A DNA stretch of 64,000 bases from Lachnospiraceae bacterium (GCA_022510565.1 JAFLTE010000012.1:17017-81016), one strand, 5' to 3'; positions 51,899-60,149 are shown, numbered from the stretch's first letter. Numbers and translations: made by a program. The notes: a model not told the origin generated them from the sequence alone.

Positions 51899-54016
51899 AT
51901 GGATTTTTCCGATGTTTCATATTATACGAATAGAGAATTGAGCTGGCTTTTGTTTGACAAGCGGGTGTTGGAAGAGGCGAAAGATAAGGACAATCCGCTC
52001 TTTGAACGCTTGAAATTCTTAAGCATTACGGCCTCTAATCTGGATGAATTTTTTATGGTAAGGGTCGCTTCTTTGAAGGATATGGTAAGTGCCGATTACA
52101 AGAAAAAAGACATTGCGGGCATGACAGCAAAGGAGCAGCTTGCAAGCGTGATTGAGCAGACCCATAAACTGGTCGGGCAGCAGTATAACGTGTACAATAA
52201 AAGCCTGATGCCGCAGCTTGCGGAATGCGGGATTCGGATTATCAGTCATCACGAGGATTTAAATAAAGAGGACGCTGAATACGTGGACCGTTATTTTGCG
52301 GATAATGTGTATCCGGTTCTGACACCCATGGCAGTTGATTCCTCCAGACCTTTTCCGCTGATTCGCAATCGCTCACTGAACTTAGGTGCGCTGATGAAAA
52401 AGAAAAACGGTGAAGGGGAATTGGAGTTCGCTACCGTGCAGGTGCCCAGCGTCCTTTCTCGTATCGTGGCGATTCCCGATGCCAAGGTTACGAAGGTGAT
52501 TTTGCTGGAGGAAGTGATTGAGCGCAATATCCATAAGCTGTTTTTGAATTATGATATTGTGTGCAGTTATCCCTTCCGAATTATGAGAAATGCGGATTTG
52601 TCCATAGAGGAGGACGAGGCGGAGGATTTGCTGCAGGAGATTGAGAGGCAGCTGAAAAAAAGACAGTGGGGTCAGGTCATTCGTCTGGAAGTGGAAGCAG
52701 GTATAGATGCCAGACTGCTTAAATTAATTCGTGAGGAACTGGAAATCGAACAGGAGGATATTTATGCCATCAGCGGACCCCTTGATTTGACTTTTCTGAT
52801 GAAGATGTATGGTCTGGACGGCTTTGAAGATTTAAAAGAGCACAGTTATTTAAAACCGCAGCCGGTGCCGGAGTTTAGGGAAGAGACAGATATGTTTGCC
52901 AAAATCAGAGAAGGCGATATCATGATGCACCATCCTTACCAGACTTTTGAACCGGTAGTGAATTTTATCAGACAGGCGGCTAAGGACCCGGATGTGCTTG
53001 CCATCAAGCAGACTCTCTACCGTGTCAGCGGCAATTCACCTATTGTCGCTGCTTTGGAGCAGGCGGCGGACAACGGTAAACAGGTGTCCGTTCTGGTAGA
53101 GTTGAAAGCCCGGTTTGACGAGGAAAACAATATCGTATGGGCTAAGAAGCTGGAAAAAGCAGGGTGTCATGTTATCTACGGTCTGGTAGGTCTTAAAACC
53201 CACAGCAAGATTACACTGGTGGTTAGGCGGGAAGAACACGGCATTCGCAGATACGTTCATTTGGGAACGGGAAATTACAATGATACAACGGCGAAGCTGT
53301 ACACGGACGTGGGGATTTTTACCTGCTCGGAATCTATAGGGGAGGATGCCACAGCCGTGTTTAATATGTTGTCCGGTTACTCTGAGCCGAGGAACTGGAA
53401 CAAGTTGTCCCTGGCACCGCTCTGGCTGAAGGACAGATTCCTTCATCTGATCAGGCGGGAAACGGATTACGCCAAACAGGGCAGGACAGCTCATATCATT
53501 GCCAAGATGAACGCTCTGTGCGATAAGGACATTATTGAGGCATTATATGCAGCCAGCACGGCGGGAGTTAAGATTGATTTGATCATTCGCGGAATATGCT
53601 GTCTTAAGGTAGGAATCCCGGGTGTGAGCGAGAATATCAAGGTGCGCTCCATCGTAGGTAATTATTTGGAGCATGCCAGAATCTTTTATTTTGAAAATGA
53701 TGGGAAGCCGGAGTATTATTGTTCCAGTGCGGACTGGATGCCCCGGAATCTGGAGCGTCGCGTGGAGATTCTTTTTCCGGTGGAAAAACCGCAGCTGCAG
53801 GAGAAATTACGTAACATATTGGACTGCCAGATGAGAGATACGGTCAAGGCTTCCGTACTTAAGCGTGACGGCAGCTATGAGAAGGCAGGCAAGAGAGCCA
53901 AAGAGCCGTTCAATTCACAGCTTCATTTCTGTATGGAAGCCAGGGAGATTGCCAGAGCGGAGAAGGACATAGGCAATAAGAGGGTGTTTATTCCCGAGAC
54001 GCATCACGCCGAATAG
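51899..54016 (+). CDS. ppk1: Polyphosphate kinase 1
   Basis: The 705-residue kinase makes polyphosphate from ATP. Opening YYTNRELSWLLFDKRVLEEA (about 6-25), SRPFPLIRNRSLNLG, HPYQTFEPVVNFI, the catalytic His region GLVGLKTHSKITLVVRRE (autophosphorylated His, about 435) and HLGTGNYNDTTA (about 460). The ATG at 51899 is chosen; the open frame upstream lies within ppx. Pipelines label this group RNA-degradosome polyphosphate kinase. Paired with ppx it can build and break polyphosphate. Confidence 0.95.
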   Translation: MDFSDVSYYTNRELSWLLFDKRVLEEAKDKDNPLFERLKFLSITASNLDEFFMVRVASLKDMVSADYKKKDIAGMTAKEQLASVIEQTHKLVGQQYNVYNKSLMPQLAECGIRIISHHEDLNKEDAEYVDRYFADNVYPVLTPMAVDSSRPFPLIRNRSLNLGALMKKKNGEGELEFATVQVPSVLSRIVAIPDAKVTKVILLEEVIERNIHKLFLNYDIVCSYPFRIMRNADLSIEEDEAEDLLQEIERQLKKRQWGQVIRLEVEAGIDARLLKLIREELEIEQEDIYAISGPLDLTFLMKMYGLDGFEDLKEHSYLKPQPVPEFREETDMFAKIREGDIMMHHPYQTFEPVVNFIRQAAKDPDVLAIKQTLYRVSGNSPIVAALEQAADNGKQVSVLVELKARFDEENNIVWAKKLEKAGCHVIYGLVGLKTHSKITLVVRREEHGIRRYVHLGTGNYNDTTAKLYTDVGIFTCSESIGEDATAVFNMLSGYSEPRNWNKLSLAPLWLKDRFLHLIRRETDYAKQGRTAHIIAKMNALCDKDIIEALYAASTAGVKIDLIIRGICCLKVGIPGVSENIKVRSIVGNYLEHARIFYFENDGKPEYYCSSADWMPRNLERRVEILFPVEKPQLQEKLRNILDCQMRDTVKASVLKRDGSYEKAGKRAKEPFNSQLHFCMEAREIARAEKDIGNKRVFIPETHHAE

Positions 54017-54045
54017 GGTAAGGATGCAAGGAAGGATAATAATAT

Positions 54046-54648
54046 ATGAAAATCTATTTGGCATCGGCATCGCCCAGAAGAAAGGAACTGTTAAAGCAGA
54101 TAGGACTTTCCTTTAAGACGATGCCCAGCACGGTGGAAGAAAAGATTACGAAGACAGAGCCGAGCGAAGTGGTGGAGGAACTCTCCTATCAGAAGGCGGT
54201 GGATGTCTGCGGACGGTTGGCAGCCGAGGGACAGGAAGATTATGTGGTGATCGGCGCAGATACGGTGGTATCCTGTTGGGGGAACATCATGGGTAAGCCC
54301 AAGGATAAGGAAGATGCATGCAGAATGCTCCGGGATTTGCAGGGTAAGAGCCATCAGGTATATACCGGTGTGACATTGGCGTGGAAGAGCAGCGGCATAT
54401 CCCCGATGTACTACACGTTCAGCGAGTGTACCGACGTAACAATGTATGCCATGGAAGAAGAAGAGATTGAAAAGTATGTGGCAGGCGGAGAGCCTATGGA
54501 CAAGGCGGGAGCTTATGCGATTCAGGGACAGTGCGCCGCTTATATACAGGGTATCTGCGGGGACTACAACAATGTGGTCGGACTGCCGGTGGGAAGAGTT
54601 TATCAGGAACTAAAGAGCAGAGGTCTGCTCGGGAAGGCAGTAAAGTAA
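54046..54648 (+). CDS. maf: Maf-family nucleoside triphosphate pyrophosphatase
   Basis: The 200-residue house-cleaning pyrophosphatase has LASASPRRKELLKQIGL (about 4-20), VVIGADTVVSCWGNIMGKPK (about 66-85), the SHQVYTGV segment, and the AGAYAIQGQCAAYI motif (about 152-165). These are all Maf hallmarks; it hydrolyses non-canonical dTTP/UTP-like nucleotides and is linked to septum control. It is separated from the HAD gene by one base. Confidence 0.94.
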   Translation: MKIYLASASPRRKELLKQIGLSFKTMPSTVEEKITKTEPSEVVEELSYQKAVDVCGRLAAEGQEDYVVIGADTVVSCWGNIMGKPKDKEDACRMLRDLQGKSHQVYTGVTLAWKSSGISPMYYTFSECTDVTMYAMEEEEIEKYVAGGEPMDKAGAYAIQGQCAAYIQGICGDYNNVVGLPVGRVYQELKSRGLLGKAVK

Positions 54649-54649
54649 G

Positions 54650-55462
54650 ATGATAAGGCTGATTGCAACGGATATAGACGGAACGCTCGTCGAAGATTCC
54701 ACCGCATATATCTATCCCGAAATACTGTCGGCGATTCGCGAGTGGACGGACAGAGGCGGATATTTCTGCGTGGCGAGCGGACGGCAGTATTACAGTATAC
54801 GCAATATGTTTGAACAGGTATCCGACCGTATTATCTATCTGGCGGAGAATGGCGCACATGTGCGTTATGGAGAGCAGGACATTCTTGTGCAGAAGATGCG
54901 CAGAGACTATGTGGAAGAACTGATGAGGCAGCTGCGGCAGTATTATGACGAATGCGATGTCATCGTTTCCTCCACGAGGGGCAGTTTGATAGAGTCGCAT
55001 AACGAGGAGTTTATAAGATTTATTGCGGAAGGTTATCGCAATAAGTATCGAATTGTGGAGGATGTTCTGGCGGAGCCGGAGGAAATCATTAAGATTGCCA
55101 TACGTCATCAGGGCAGTATCCGCAAGCTGGGTGAAACGGTTTTAATCCCACAGTGGCAGGATAAGATTAAGGCATGTATGGCGGGAGAAGAGTGGGTCGA
55201 TTTCATGGATGCCTCCGTGGATAAAGGAAATGCCCTTAGGGTGCTTCAGGAGTATTTGGGTGTTGCGGAAGCAGAGACGATGGCATTCGGCGACAATGAT
55301 AATGACATCGGGCTTCTTCTGGCAGCGGGAGAGAGTTATGCCGTTGAGAATGCCAGAGACAGCGTCAAGGCAAAGGCGAAGCACATCTGCCCGTCTTATC
55401 ACGAGAAGGGTGTGTATCAAGTGATAGAGAAGCTGCTTGAAGAGATGCGACAAGAAGTATAA
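54650..55462 (+). CDS. Cof-type HAD-IIB phosphatase
   Basis: The 270-residue HAD hydrolase has the nucleophile motif RLIATDIDGTLVED (about 3-16), VASGRQYYS (motif II, about 41), the conserved Lys in MDASVDKGNALRVL (about 191) and GDNDNDIGLLLAAGESYAVENA (motif IV, about 210-230). Members dephosphorylate sugars, FMN, PLP or similar; substrate not predictable. It is coupled to maf at a one-base distance. A second paralogue lies on the other strand at 56.6 kb. Confidence 0.9.
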   Translation: MIRLIATDIDGTLVEDSTAYIYPEILSAIREWTDRGGYFCVASGRQYYSIRNMFEQVSDRIIYLAENGAHVRYGEQDILVQKMRRDYVEELMRQLRQYYDECDVIVSSTRGSLIESHNEEFIRFIAEGYRNKYRIVEDVLAEPEEIIKIAIRHQGSIRKLGETVLIPQWQDKIKACMAGEEWVDFMDASVDKGNALRVLQEYLGVAEAETMAFGDNDNDIGLLLAAGESYAVENARDSVKAKAKHICPSYHEKGVYQVIEKLLEEMRQEV

Positions 55463-55551
55463 GAATAGAAGCATATTTATAGGTGTTTGTGCATTACAGT
55501 GTTACAAGACAGATGTTGAAATAATAGATGCATTGGCAGGAGGTATAAAAT

Positions 55552-55809
55552 ATGTACGATGAAGCTGTATTACAGTGTTTCTTAGAAAAACAGGAACAAC
55601 TCTTCCCGGAGAGGGTGGCAGAGACACCGGAGGAAGCGGAGGACTTTCTGGAAGAATGTATGGCTGTGGTGGTCGATTCCGTGCGCGAAGTATGGGAATA
55701 TTTCGATGAAGCCGGCATTGACATGGAAGGCGCAGACGAAGAGGAGATTCTCGACGCAGACGAAGTCTTCGAGATTGGAGACGGAAGGTATCTGATTGTG
55801 GAAGGGTGA
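55552..55809 (+). CDS. Acidic hypothetical protein, 85 aa
   Basis: The 85-residue product (MYDEAVLQCFLEKQEQLFPE...) has a strong GGCAGGAGGTATAAAAT site. About one third of residues are Asp or Glu, with helical heptads in residues 1-45 and a short GDGRYLIVEG end. I recognise no family with confidence. Codon use looks like the core genome, so it is probably a conserved small acidic protein. Confidence 0.7.
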   Translation: MYDEAVLQCFLEKQEQLFPERVAETPEEAEDFLEECMAVVVDSVREVWEYFDEAGIDMEGADEEEILDADEVFEIGDGRYLIVEG

Positions 55810-55845
55810 GAGAGCATTTTTGGACCTTTTGTTACTGATTGTTTT

Positions 55846-56220
55846 ATGAAGTGGCGGAGAAACTACCAATTGAATGAAGAATTTGTAAGTAGAATTTATA
55901 AAACTGTGATTGAAGATGGTGAGAATATATATAAAGGATTGTATGAAAATACAGAAGTAACAAAAAGAAACGTTGATTATTGGAAGAAAGCAATAGAGCT
56001 GTACCGTTCATTTGATGATGAACAAAAAAATGTGTTTTTGGATATTATCAAGCATACAATGATTGATACAGTTTCAAGTGTATTTGGTATATTAGATGGT
56101 TCCAGTACCCTATCCGGCGGAAATTTGGAGTTTGAAATCAAAATTAATGGGATAAGTACTGAAAATGAATTACAAGATACTTTTCTTGGGGTTGTTGAAG
56201 AAATAGGAAATAGGAAATAG
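55846..56220 (+). CDS. Hypothetical 124-aa protein, AT-rich
   Basis: A 124-residue ORF (MKWRRNYQLNEEFVSRIYKT...) with helical charged N-terminal two thirds and a C-terminal GNLEFEIKINGIS strand pair. There is no clear ribosome binding site before the ATG. GC content falls sharply here relative to both sides, as does that of the toxin locus next to it, which points to acquired DNA. It could be an immunity or defence accessory protein, but nothing in the sequence proves this. Confidence 0.55.
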   Translation: MKWRRNYQLNEEFVSRIYKTVIEDGENIYKGLYENTEVTKRNVDYWKKAIELYRSFDDEQKNVFLDIIKHTMIDTVSSVFGILDGSSTLSGGNLEFEIKINGISTENELQDTFLGVVEEIGNRK

Positions 56221-56278
56221 TAAATAAAGTCCTTATAGAAATAAACGAAATTACGTAAATGAAAATATGGCAATATGA

Positions 56279-56307
56279 TTGCAAAATAAAGCCGTATGTG
56301 CTATATT
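56279..56307 (+). promoter_or_regulatory. Promoter of the holin-like toxin mRNA
   Basis: TTGCAA (56279-56284), a 17-base spacer and TATATT (56302-56307). The -10 box and the start of the transcript lie in the left inverted repeat. Confidence 0.8.
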
Positions 56308-56345
56308 TTGTGTATGGGAAAACCGGAGAGCCGGGCGGCTTACCC
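56299..56345. repeat. Left 47-base arm of inverted repeat flanking the toxin
   Basis: TGCTATATT...GGGAAAACC..GAGA...GCGGCTTACCC recurs in reverse complement at 56542-56588 with about three quarters identity and small offsets. It contains the sense promoter -10 and the mRNA 5' end. Confidence 0.8.
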
Positions 56346-56395
56346 TCTTTTCGGAGGGGCTAACCCTCCAGTCGAAAGAAAGGAGGGCGTTGCCA

Positions 56396-56485
56396 ATGAT
56401 TACATATGCGGAACTAATCCAATTTTGTATATTCATTGTCGCTCTTGTGGGGTTGTGTTATACAATCTCTCAAGGAAAACGATAG
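56396..56485 (+). CDS. Putative holin-like type I toxin, 29 aa
   Basis: The ATG at 56396 after AAAGGAGGGCGTTGCCA opens 29 codons: MITYAELIQFCIFIVALVGL then CYTISQGKR. One hydrophobic helix with a charged short tail is the pattern of the holin-like/TxpA-type small toxins of Firmicutes, which depolarise the membrane. The 90-base leader has alternative hairpins (CCCTC with GAGGG, and GGAGGG with CCCTCC), a usual control of such mRNAs. It ends in a terminator hairpin and faces a convergent promoter that should make an antisense antitoxin. Confidence 0.75.
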   Translation: MITYAELIQFCIFIVALVGLCYTISQGKR

Positions 56486-56519
56486 CAGCCGCCATTACCA
56501 CGAATAATGACGGCTGTTT
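56486..56519. terminator. Terminator hairpin of the toxin mRNA, possibly bidirectional
   Basis: CAGCCGCCATTA and TAATGACGGCTG pair at 11 of 12 positions around CCACGAA and are followed by TTTG. The stem begins directly after the toxin stop codon. Confidence 0.75.
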
Positions 56520-56573
56520 GCACTAAATAGCTTGTTGTATCGGGTAAGCCGCTTCTCTGGTTTTCCCTATTGT
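56486..56573 (-). ncRNA. Predicted antisense antitoxin RNA
   Basis: Transcription from the minus-strand promoter at 56580-56608 would start near 56573, run through the right repeat and at least to the shared hairpin (56486-56516), and overlap the 3' end of the toxin mRNA. Its 3' end is not fixed by sequence; on this strand the hairpin is followed by CTATCGTTTTC, a weak T tract, so it may extend into the toxin ORF. Confidence 0.5.
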
Positions 56574-56588
56574 GTTTACAATATAGCA
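56542..56588. repeat. Right 47-base arm of inverted repeat
   Basis: Reverse-complement partner of 56299-56345: GGGTAAGCCGC...GGTTTTCCC...AATATAGCA. It holds the -10 box and 5' end of the antisense RNA. Confidence 0.8.
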
Positions 56589-56608
56589 TATCTAACGGTA
56601 TGATGCAA
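56580..56608 (-). promoter_or_regulatory. Promoter of the antisense RNA (minus strand)
   Basis: On the minus strand TTGCAT (56608-56603), a 17-base spacer and TATATT (56585-56580). It mirrors the sense promoter (TTGCAA-17-TATATT) almost exactly. Confidence 0.75.
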
Positions 56609-56634
56609 GAGTTTTTTACTTTTTTACAATAAAA

Positions 56635-57441
56635 TCAAGCCAACAACTCCCTCATACATTCTGCGAGGCCGTCGTTATTGTTGTCCAGACGGGTGACAAT
56701 ATCGGCGGCTTCTTTGACTTTCGGGACAGCATTAGCCATTGCGATACCACAGCCTGCCGCCTGTATCATGGAGATGTCGTTGTCCGCATCACCTGCCGCA
56801 TAGGAATCGGATACGGGGATGCCGAAGTGTTCGCAGACATAGGTTACTGCGTTTCCTTTTCCGGCTTCTTTGACGAAGAGCTCCAGATATTTGTCGTTGG
56901 AAAATATGTACTGAATTTTATCTTCGGCCCAGTCCGCTATTCGCTTGCAGAAGGCTACAAGACGCTCGTGATTGTATAAATCCAGAACGAGCATTTTATA
57001 GGGTTCGGCAGTTAAAGCGGAGGCAAAGTCGTCCGCCAGAATAAGCGGAAGATGAATCTTGCGTCGATAGTAATGGCTTTCCTCGTCCTCGGTATGACAC
57101 ATGATGGCATCCTGCGTATAGGTTTGGATATGCAGACCCATTGCATCGGCTTCCTTCTGTAAATGGGACACATAGGAAAGCGGCATCGGTCTTTCCAGAA
57201 TTGGTTTTTTAAGGTCACAGTCATAGACGAGGGCACCGTTGCTGGCAATTATAAGGATACTGGGGGCATTAAGCCCCTCTGTTTCTTTGACTTCCAGAAT
57301 ACTGTTAAGCGGTCTTCCTGAGGAGAGTACCAGTTTATTGCCTGCGGCAAGGAATTCATCTAGAAAGGTTTTCGTGCCATTTGAGATTTTAGCATCTTTA
57401 TTCAGTAACGTTCCGTCTAGATCCGTGAACAAAATCTTCAT
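56635..57441 (-). CDS. Cof-type HAD-IIB phosphatase (second paralogue)
   Basis: The 268-residue HAD phosphatase has ILFTDLDGTLLNKDAKIS (about 3-20), LSSGRPLNS (about 39), GKGNAVTYVCEHFGI (Lys near 194) and YAAGDADNDISMIQAAGCG (about 212-230). Paralogue of the 54.65 kb gene but only distantly similar. It is the last gene of a minus-strand operon after the PHP gene (65-base gap). No clear terminator follows, so read-through would run antisense across the toxin locus. Confidence 0.9.
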   Translation of the reverse strand: MKILFTDLDGTLLNKDAKISNGTKTFLDEFLAAGNKLVLSSGRPLNSILEVKETEGLNAPSILIIASNGALVYDCDLKKPILERPMPLSYVSHLQKEADAMGLHIQTYTQDAIMCHTEDEESHYYRRKIHLPLILADDFASALTAEPYKMLVLDLYNHERLVAFCKRIADWAEDKIQYIFSNDKYLELFVKEAGKGNAVTYVCEHFGIPVSDSYAAGDADNDISMIQAAGCGIAMANAVPKVKEAADIVTRLDNNNDGLAECMRELLA

Positions 57442-57506
57442 GTATATGTCAGTCCTTATCTGTCTCTTAATATGAGCTTTAGAAACATATGCTGTATATG
57501 AGGCTG

Positions 57507-58376
57507 TTAAGCGAGCCTGCCCGTGACTTTTTTCATTGTTAAAAGCAATTCCTCCGGCACGAACAGCTTGCCGTACCCCACGCCTAAATCGAGGTTTGGC
57601 TTGTTGGCTCCGTGGAAGTCCGAACCGCCGCTTAAAAGCAAGTCGTATTTCTCCGCAAGCCGCATCATATCCCGTTCATCCTGATTGGTGTAGGTGCTGT
57701 ATAGGGCTTCGATACCCATAAGTCCTACGTCCTTTAATTCGGCCACGAGCCTGTCCAACCGCTCTTTGCCCATGTGGTATAAGGGTGGGTGCGCCAGTAT
57801 GGGTACACCGCCAACCTGCAGAATCAGTTTCACAGCCTGAGCGGGTGTGACTTTTTCCCTTGGCACGAAATACTTCGTGTGGTCACCCAGATATCGTGCG
57901 AAGGCCTCCTGACGGTTCTTCACATAGCCTTCTTCAAACAGATAAGAGGCATAATGGGCACGGGTAATCACGGCATCAGGATTTCGCTCCTGCAGCTTCT
58001 CATATGTGATATCGATACCCGCCTCCTGCAGGTTACGACACATCTTAATGTTACGTCCTGTGCGGGAATCTATGAACTCCTGCAGCTTAGCGTTAAGATC
58101 GGGTGAATCGTAGGAGATGTATAGTCCCACGATGTGAACATCTTTGTCTTCGTGCTTGGTGGAAAACTCTATGCCCGGGATAACCTCGATGGAAGGATGC
58201 CCTGCCTTCCTAAGTTCTTCGGCGTGTGTGACAGCTTCTTTAAGACCGTCTATTGTGTCATGGTCGGTCAGTGCCACAGCGCACAAGCCCTTCTCTATGG
58301 AATAGTCCACCAACTCGATGGGTGAGAAACTGCCGTCAGATTTATTGGAATGGGTGTGTAAATCTACAGCTCTCAT
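57507..58376 (-). CDS. PHP domain phosphoesterase (RNase AM / YciV-like)
   Basis: The 289-residue metal-dependent hydrolase starts with DLHTHSNKSDGSFSPIELVD (about 4-23), ALTDHDTIDGL (about 36-46), VIPGIEFSTKHEDKDVHIVG (about 62-81), AHPPLYHMG (about 192-200) and SGGSDFHG (about 250-257), the full metal set of the TrpH/YciV group. Such enzymes release 5'-phosphates from short nucleotides such as pAp. It follows the ABC-F gene by 20 bases. Confidence 0.88.
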   Translation of the reverse strand: MRAVDLHTHSNKSDGSFSPIELVDYSIEKGLCAVALTDHDTIDGLKEAVTHAEELRKAGHPSIEVIPGIEFSTKHEDKDVHIVGLYISYDSPDLNAKLQEFIDSRTGRNIKMCRNLQEAGIDITYEKLQERNPDAVITRAHYASYLFEEGYVKNRQEAFARYLGDHTKYFVPREKVTPAQAVKLILQVGGVPILAHPPLYHMGKERLDRLVAELKDVGLMGIEALYSTYTNQDERDMMRLAEKYDLLLSGGSDFHGANKPNLDLGVGYGKLFVPEELLLTMKKVTGRLA

Positions 58377-58396
58377 ACAACTCCGGCCGCCTTTCT

Positions 58397-60037
58397 TTAG
58401 TCGTCCTCTTCATCGTTTGCAGTGCTCGTGTAAATAGTACGTTTTCTTGCCATCTCGTCACTTTCGAGGTATTCGTCATAAGTGGTAACCTTGTCAATCA
58501 GCGTACCATCAGGCAGAATCTCCATAATTCGGTTGGCGGTGGTTTGTACTACCTGATGGTCGTGACAGGAGAATAACTCAACGCCTTTGAATTTCTTCAT
58601 GCCCTCGTTCAAGGCAGTGATGGCTTCCATATCCAAATGATTCGTGGGTTCGTCGAAAATCAGGCAGTTGGCACCGCTGATCATCATTTTAGAGAGGAGA
58701 CAGCGAACCTTTTCGCCTCCGGACAAGACCTTCACCTTTTTCACGCCGTCTTCTCCCGCAAAAAGCATACGTCCGAGGAAACCGCGGACATAAGTCACGT
58801 CCTTGACAGGAGAGTAGCCCATGAGCCAGTCGGTGATGGAGTAGTCGTTGTCAAACTCGGCGGTACTGTCCTTCGGGAAATAAGCCTGAGATGTGGTGAC
58901 ACCCCATTTATAGGTACCCTCATCGGGTTCAAGCTCTCCCATGAGTATTTTGAAAAGTGTGGTCTTGGCAAGCTCGTTGCCGCCCACAAAAGCAATTTTG
59001 TCATCATGTCCCACGATAAAAGAGATGTTGTCCAGAACCTTCTCACCATTCACTGTCTTGGACAGACCCTCTACGGTAAGGACCTCGTTGCCGATCTCGC
59101 GCTCGGGTCTGAAGTCAATATAAGGGTATTTTCTGCTGGAAGGACGGATGTCATCAAGCTCTATCTTTTCCAGAGCACGCTTTCTGGAAGTTGCCTGCTT
59201 GGATTTGGAAGCGTTGGCGGAGAAGCGGGAGATAAACTCCTGCAATTCCTTAATCTGTTCTTCCTTCTTCTTGTTGGCTTCCTTGCGTTGCTTGATGATT
59301 AACTGGCTGGACTCATACCAGAAATCGTAGTTTCCGGCGTACAGCTGAATCTTGCCATAGTCGATATCTGCCGTGTGAGTGCATACTTTATTTAAGAAGT
59401 AGCGGTCGTGGGAGACCACGATTACGGTGTTGTCGAAATTAATCAGAAATTCCTCCAGCCATGCGATGGCATCCAAGTCCAAATGGTTGGTGGGCTCATC
59501 CAACAGAAGAATGTCCGGATTACCAAAAAGTGCTTTTGCAAGCAGCACTTTTACCTTCTCATTACCGTTCAACTCTCCCATAATGGAAGAGTGTAATTCG
59601 GTATCCACACCAAGTCCGTTTAAGAGCATAGCGGCATTAGATTCCGCATCCCATCCGTCCATCTCGGCAAACTCGGCTTCCAGTTCACTGGCACGTATGC
59701 CGTCCTCATCGGAGAAGTCCTCCTTGGCATAGATGGCATCTTTTTCCTTCATAATCTGGTAGAGGCGCTCGTTGCCCATAATGACTGTATCCATAACCGT
59801 ATATGCGTCATATTTAAAGTGATCCTGCTCCAGGACTGAGAGACGCTGTCCGGGTGTGATTGACACATCACCGTTTGTAGTCTCCAATGCACCGGAGAGG
59901 ATTTTTAGGAATGTGGACTTGCCTGCGCCGTTGGCACCGATAAGACCGTAGCAGTTCCCTTCCGTAAATTTGATATTAACGTCTTCAAATAACGCTTTTT
60001 TACCTACTCTGAGTGTTACATTATTTGCCTGAATCAT
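58397..60037 (-). CDS. ABC-F family ATP-binding protein (YkpA/YbiT-like)
   Basis: The 546-residue protein has two ABC domains joined by a linker and no membrane part, as in ribosome-acting ABC-F proteins. First domain: GLIGANGAGKSTFLKIL (about 32-48), signature GELNGNEKVKVL, Walker B LLLDEPTNHLD. Second: VGGNELAKTTLFKIL (P-loop with Ala in place of the last Gly), LSGGEKVRCLLSK, IFDEPTNHLD. Family members rescue or regulate stalled ribosomes; antibiotic protection is possible but not indicated. The signature LNGNEK in domain 1 is unusual. Confidence 0.92.
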   Translation of the reverse strand: MIQANNVTLRVGKKALFEDVNIKFTEGNCYGLIGANGAGKSTFLKILSGALETTNGDVSITPGQRLSVLEQDHFKYDAYTVMDTVIMGNERLYQIMKEKDAIYAKEDFSDEDGIRASELEAEFAEMDGWDAESNAAMLLNGLGVDTELHSSIMGELNGNEKVKVLLAKALFGNPDILLLDEPTNHLDLDAIAWLEEFLINFDNTVIVVSHDRYFLNKVCTHTADIDYGKIQLYAGNYDFWYESSQLIIKQRKEANKKKEEQIKELQEFISRFSANASKSKQATSRKRALEKIELDDIRPSSRKYPYIDFRPEREIGNEVLTVEGLSKTVNGEKVLDNISFIVGHDDKIAFVGGNELAKTTLFKILMGELEPDEGTYKWGVTTSQAYFPKDSTAEFDNDYSITDWLMGYSPVKDVTYVRGFLGRMLFAGEDGVKKVKVLSGGEKVRCLLSKMMISGANCLIFDEPTNHLDMEAITALNEGMKKFKGVELFSCHDHQVVQTTANRIMEILPDGTLIDKVTTYDEYLESDEMARKRTIYTSTANDEEDD

Positions 60038-60086
60038 GTCTAAAACCTCTTTATTCTATCAATACTGTTAAAAAGTCACATTTAAC

Positions 60087-60114
60087 ATTATACACAAAAG
60101 ACGGTGGTTTTCAA
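60087..60114 (-). promoter_or_regulatory. Promoter of the ABC-F/PHP/HAD operon (minus strand)
   Basis: On the minus strand TTGAAA (60114-60109), a 16-base spacer and TATAAT (60092-60087). Confidence 0.75.
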
Positions 60115-60121
60115 CCAACAC

Positions 60122-60149
60122 TTGAAGTTTTAGGCGATATGATTATAAT
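60122..60149 (+). promoter_or_regulatory. Promoter of the glycerophosphodiesterase gene
   Basis: TTGAAG (60122-60127), a 16-base spacer and TATAAT (60144-60149), divergent from the ABC-F promoter eight bases away. Confidence 0.7.
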
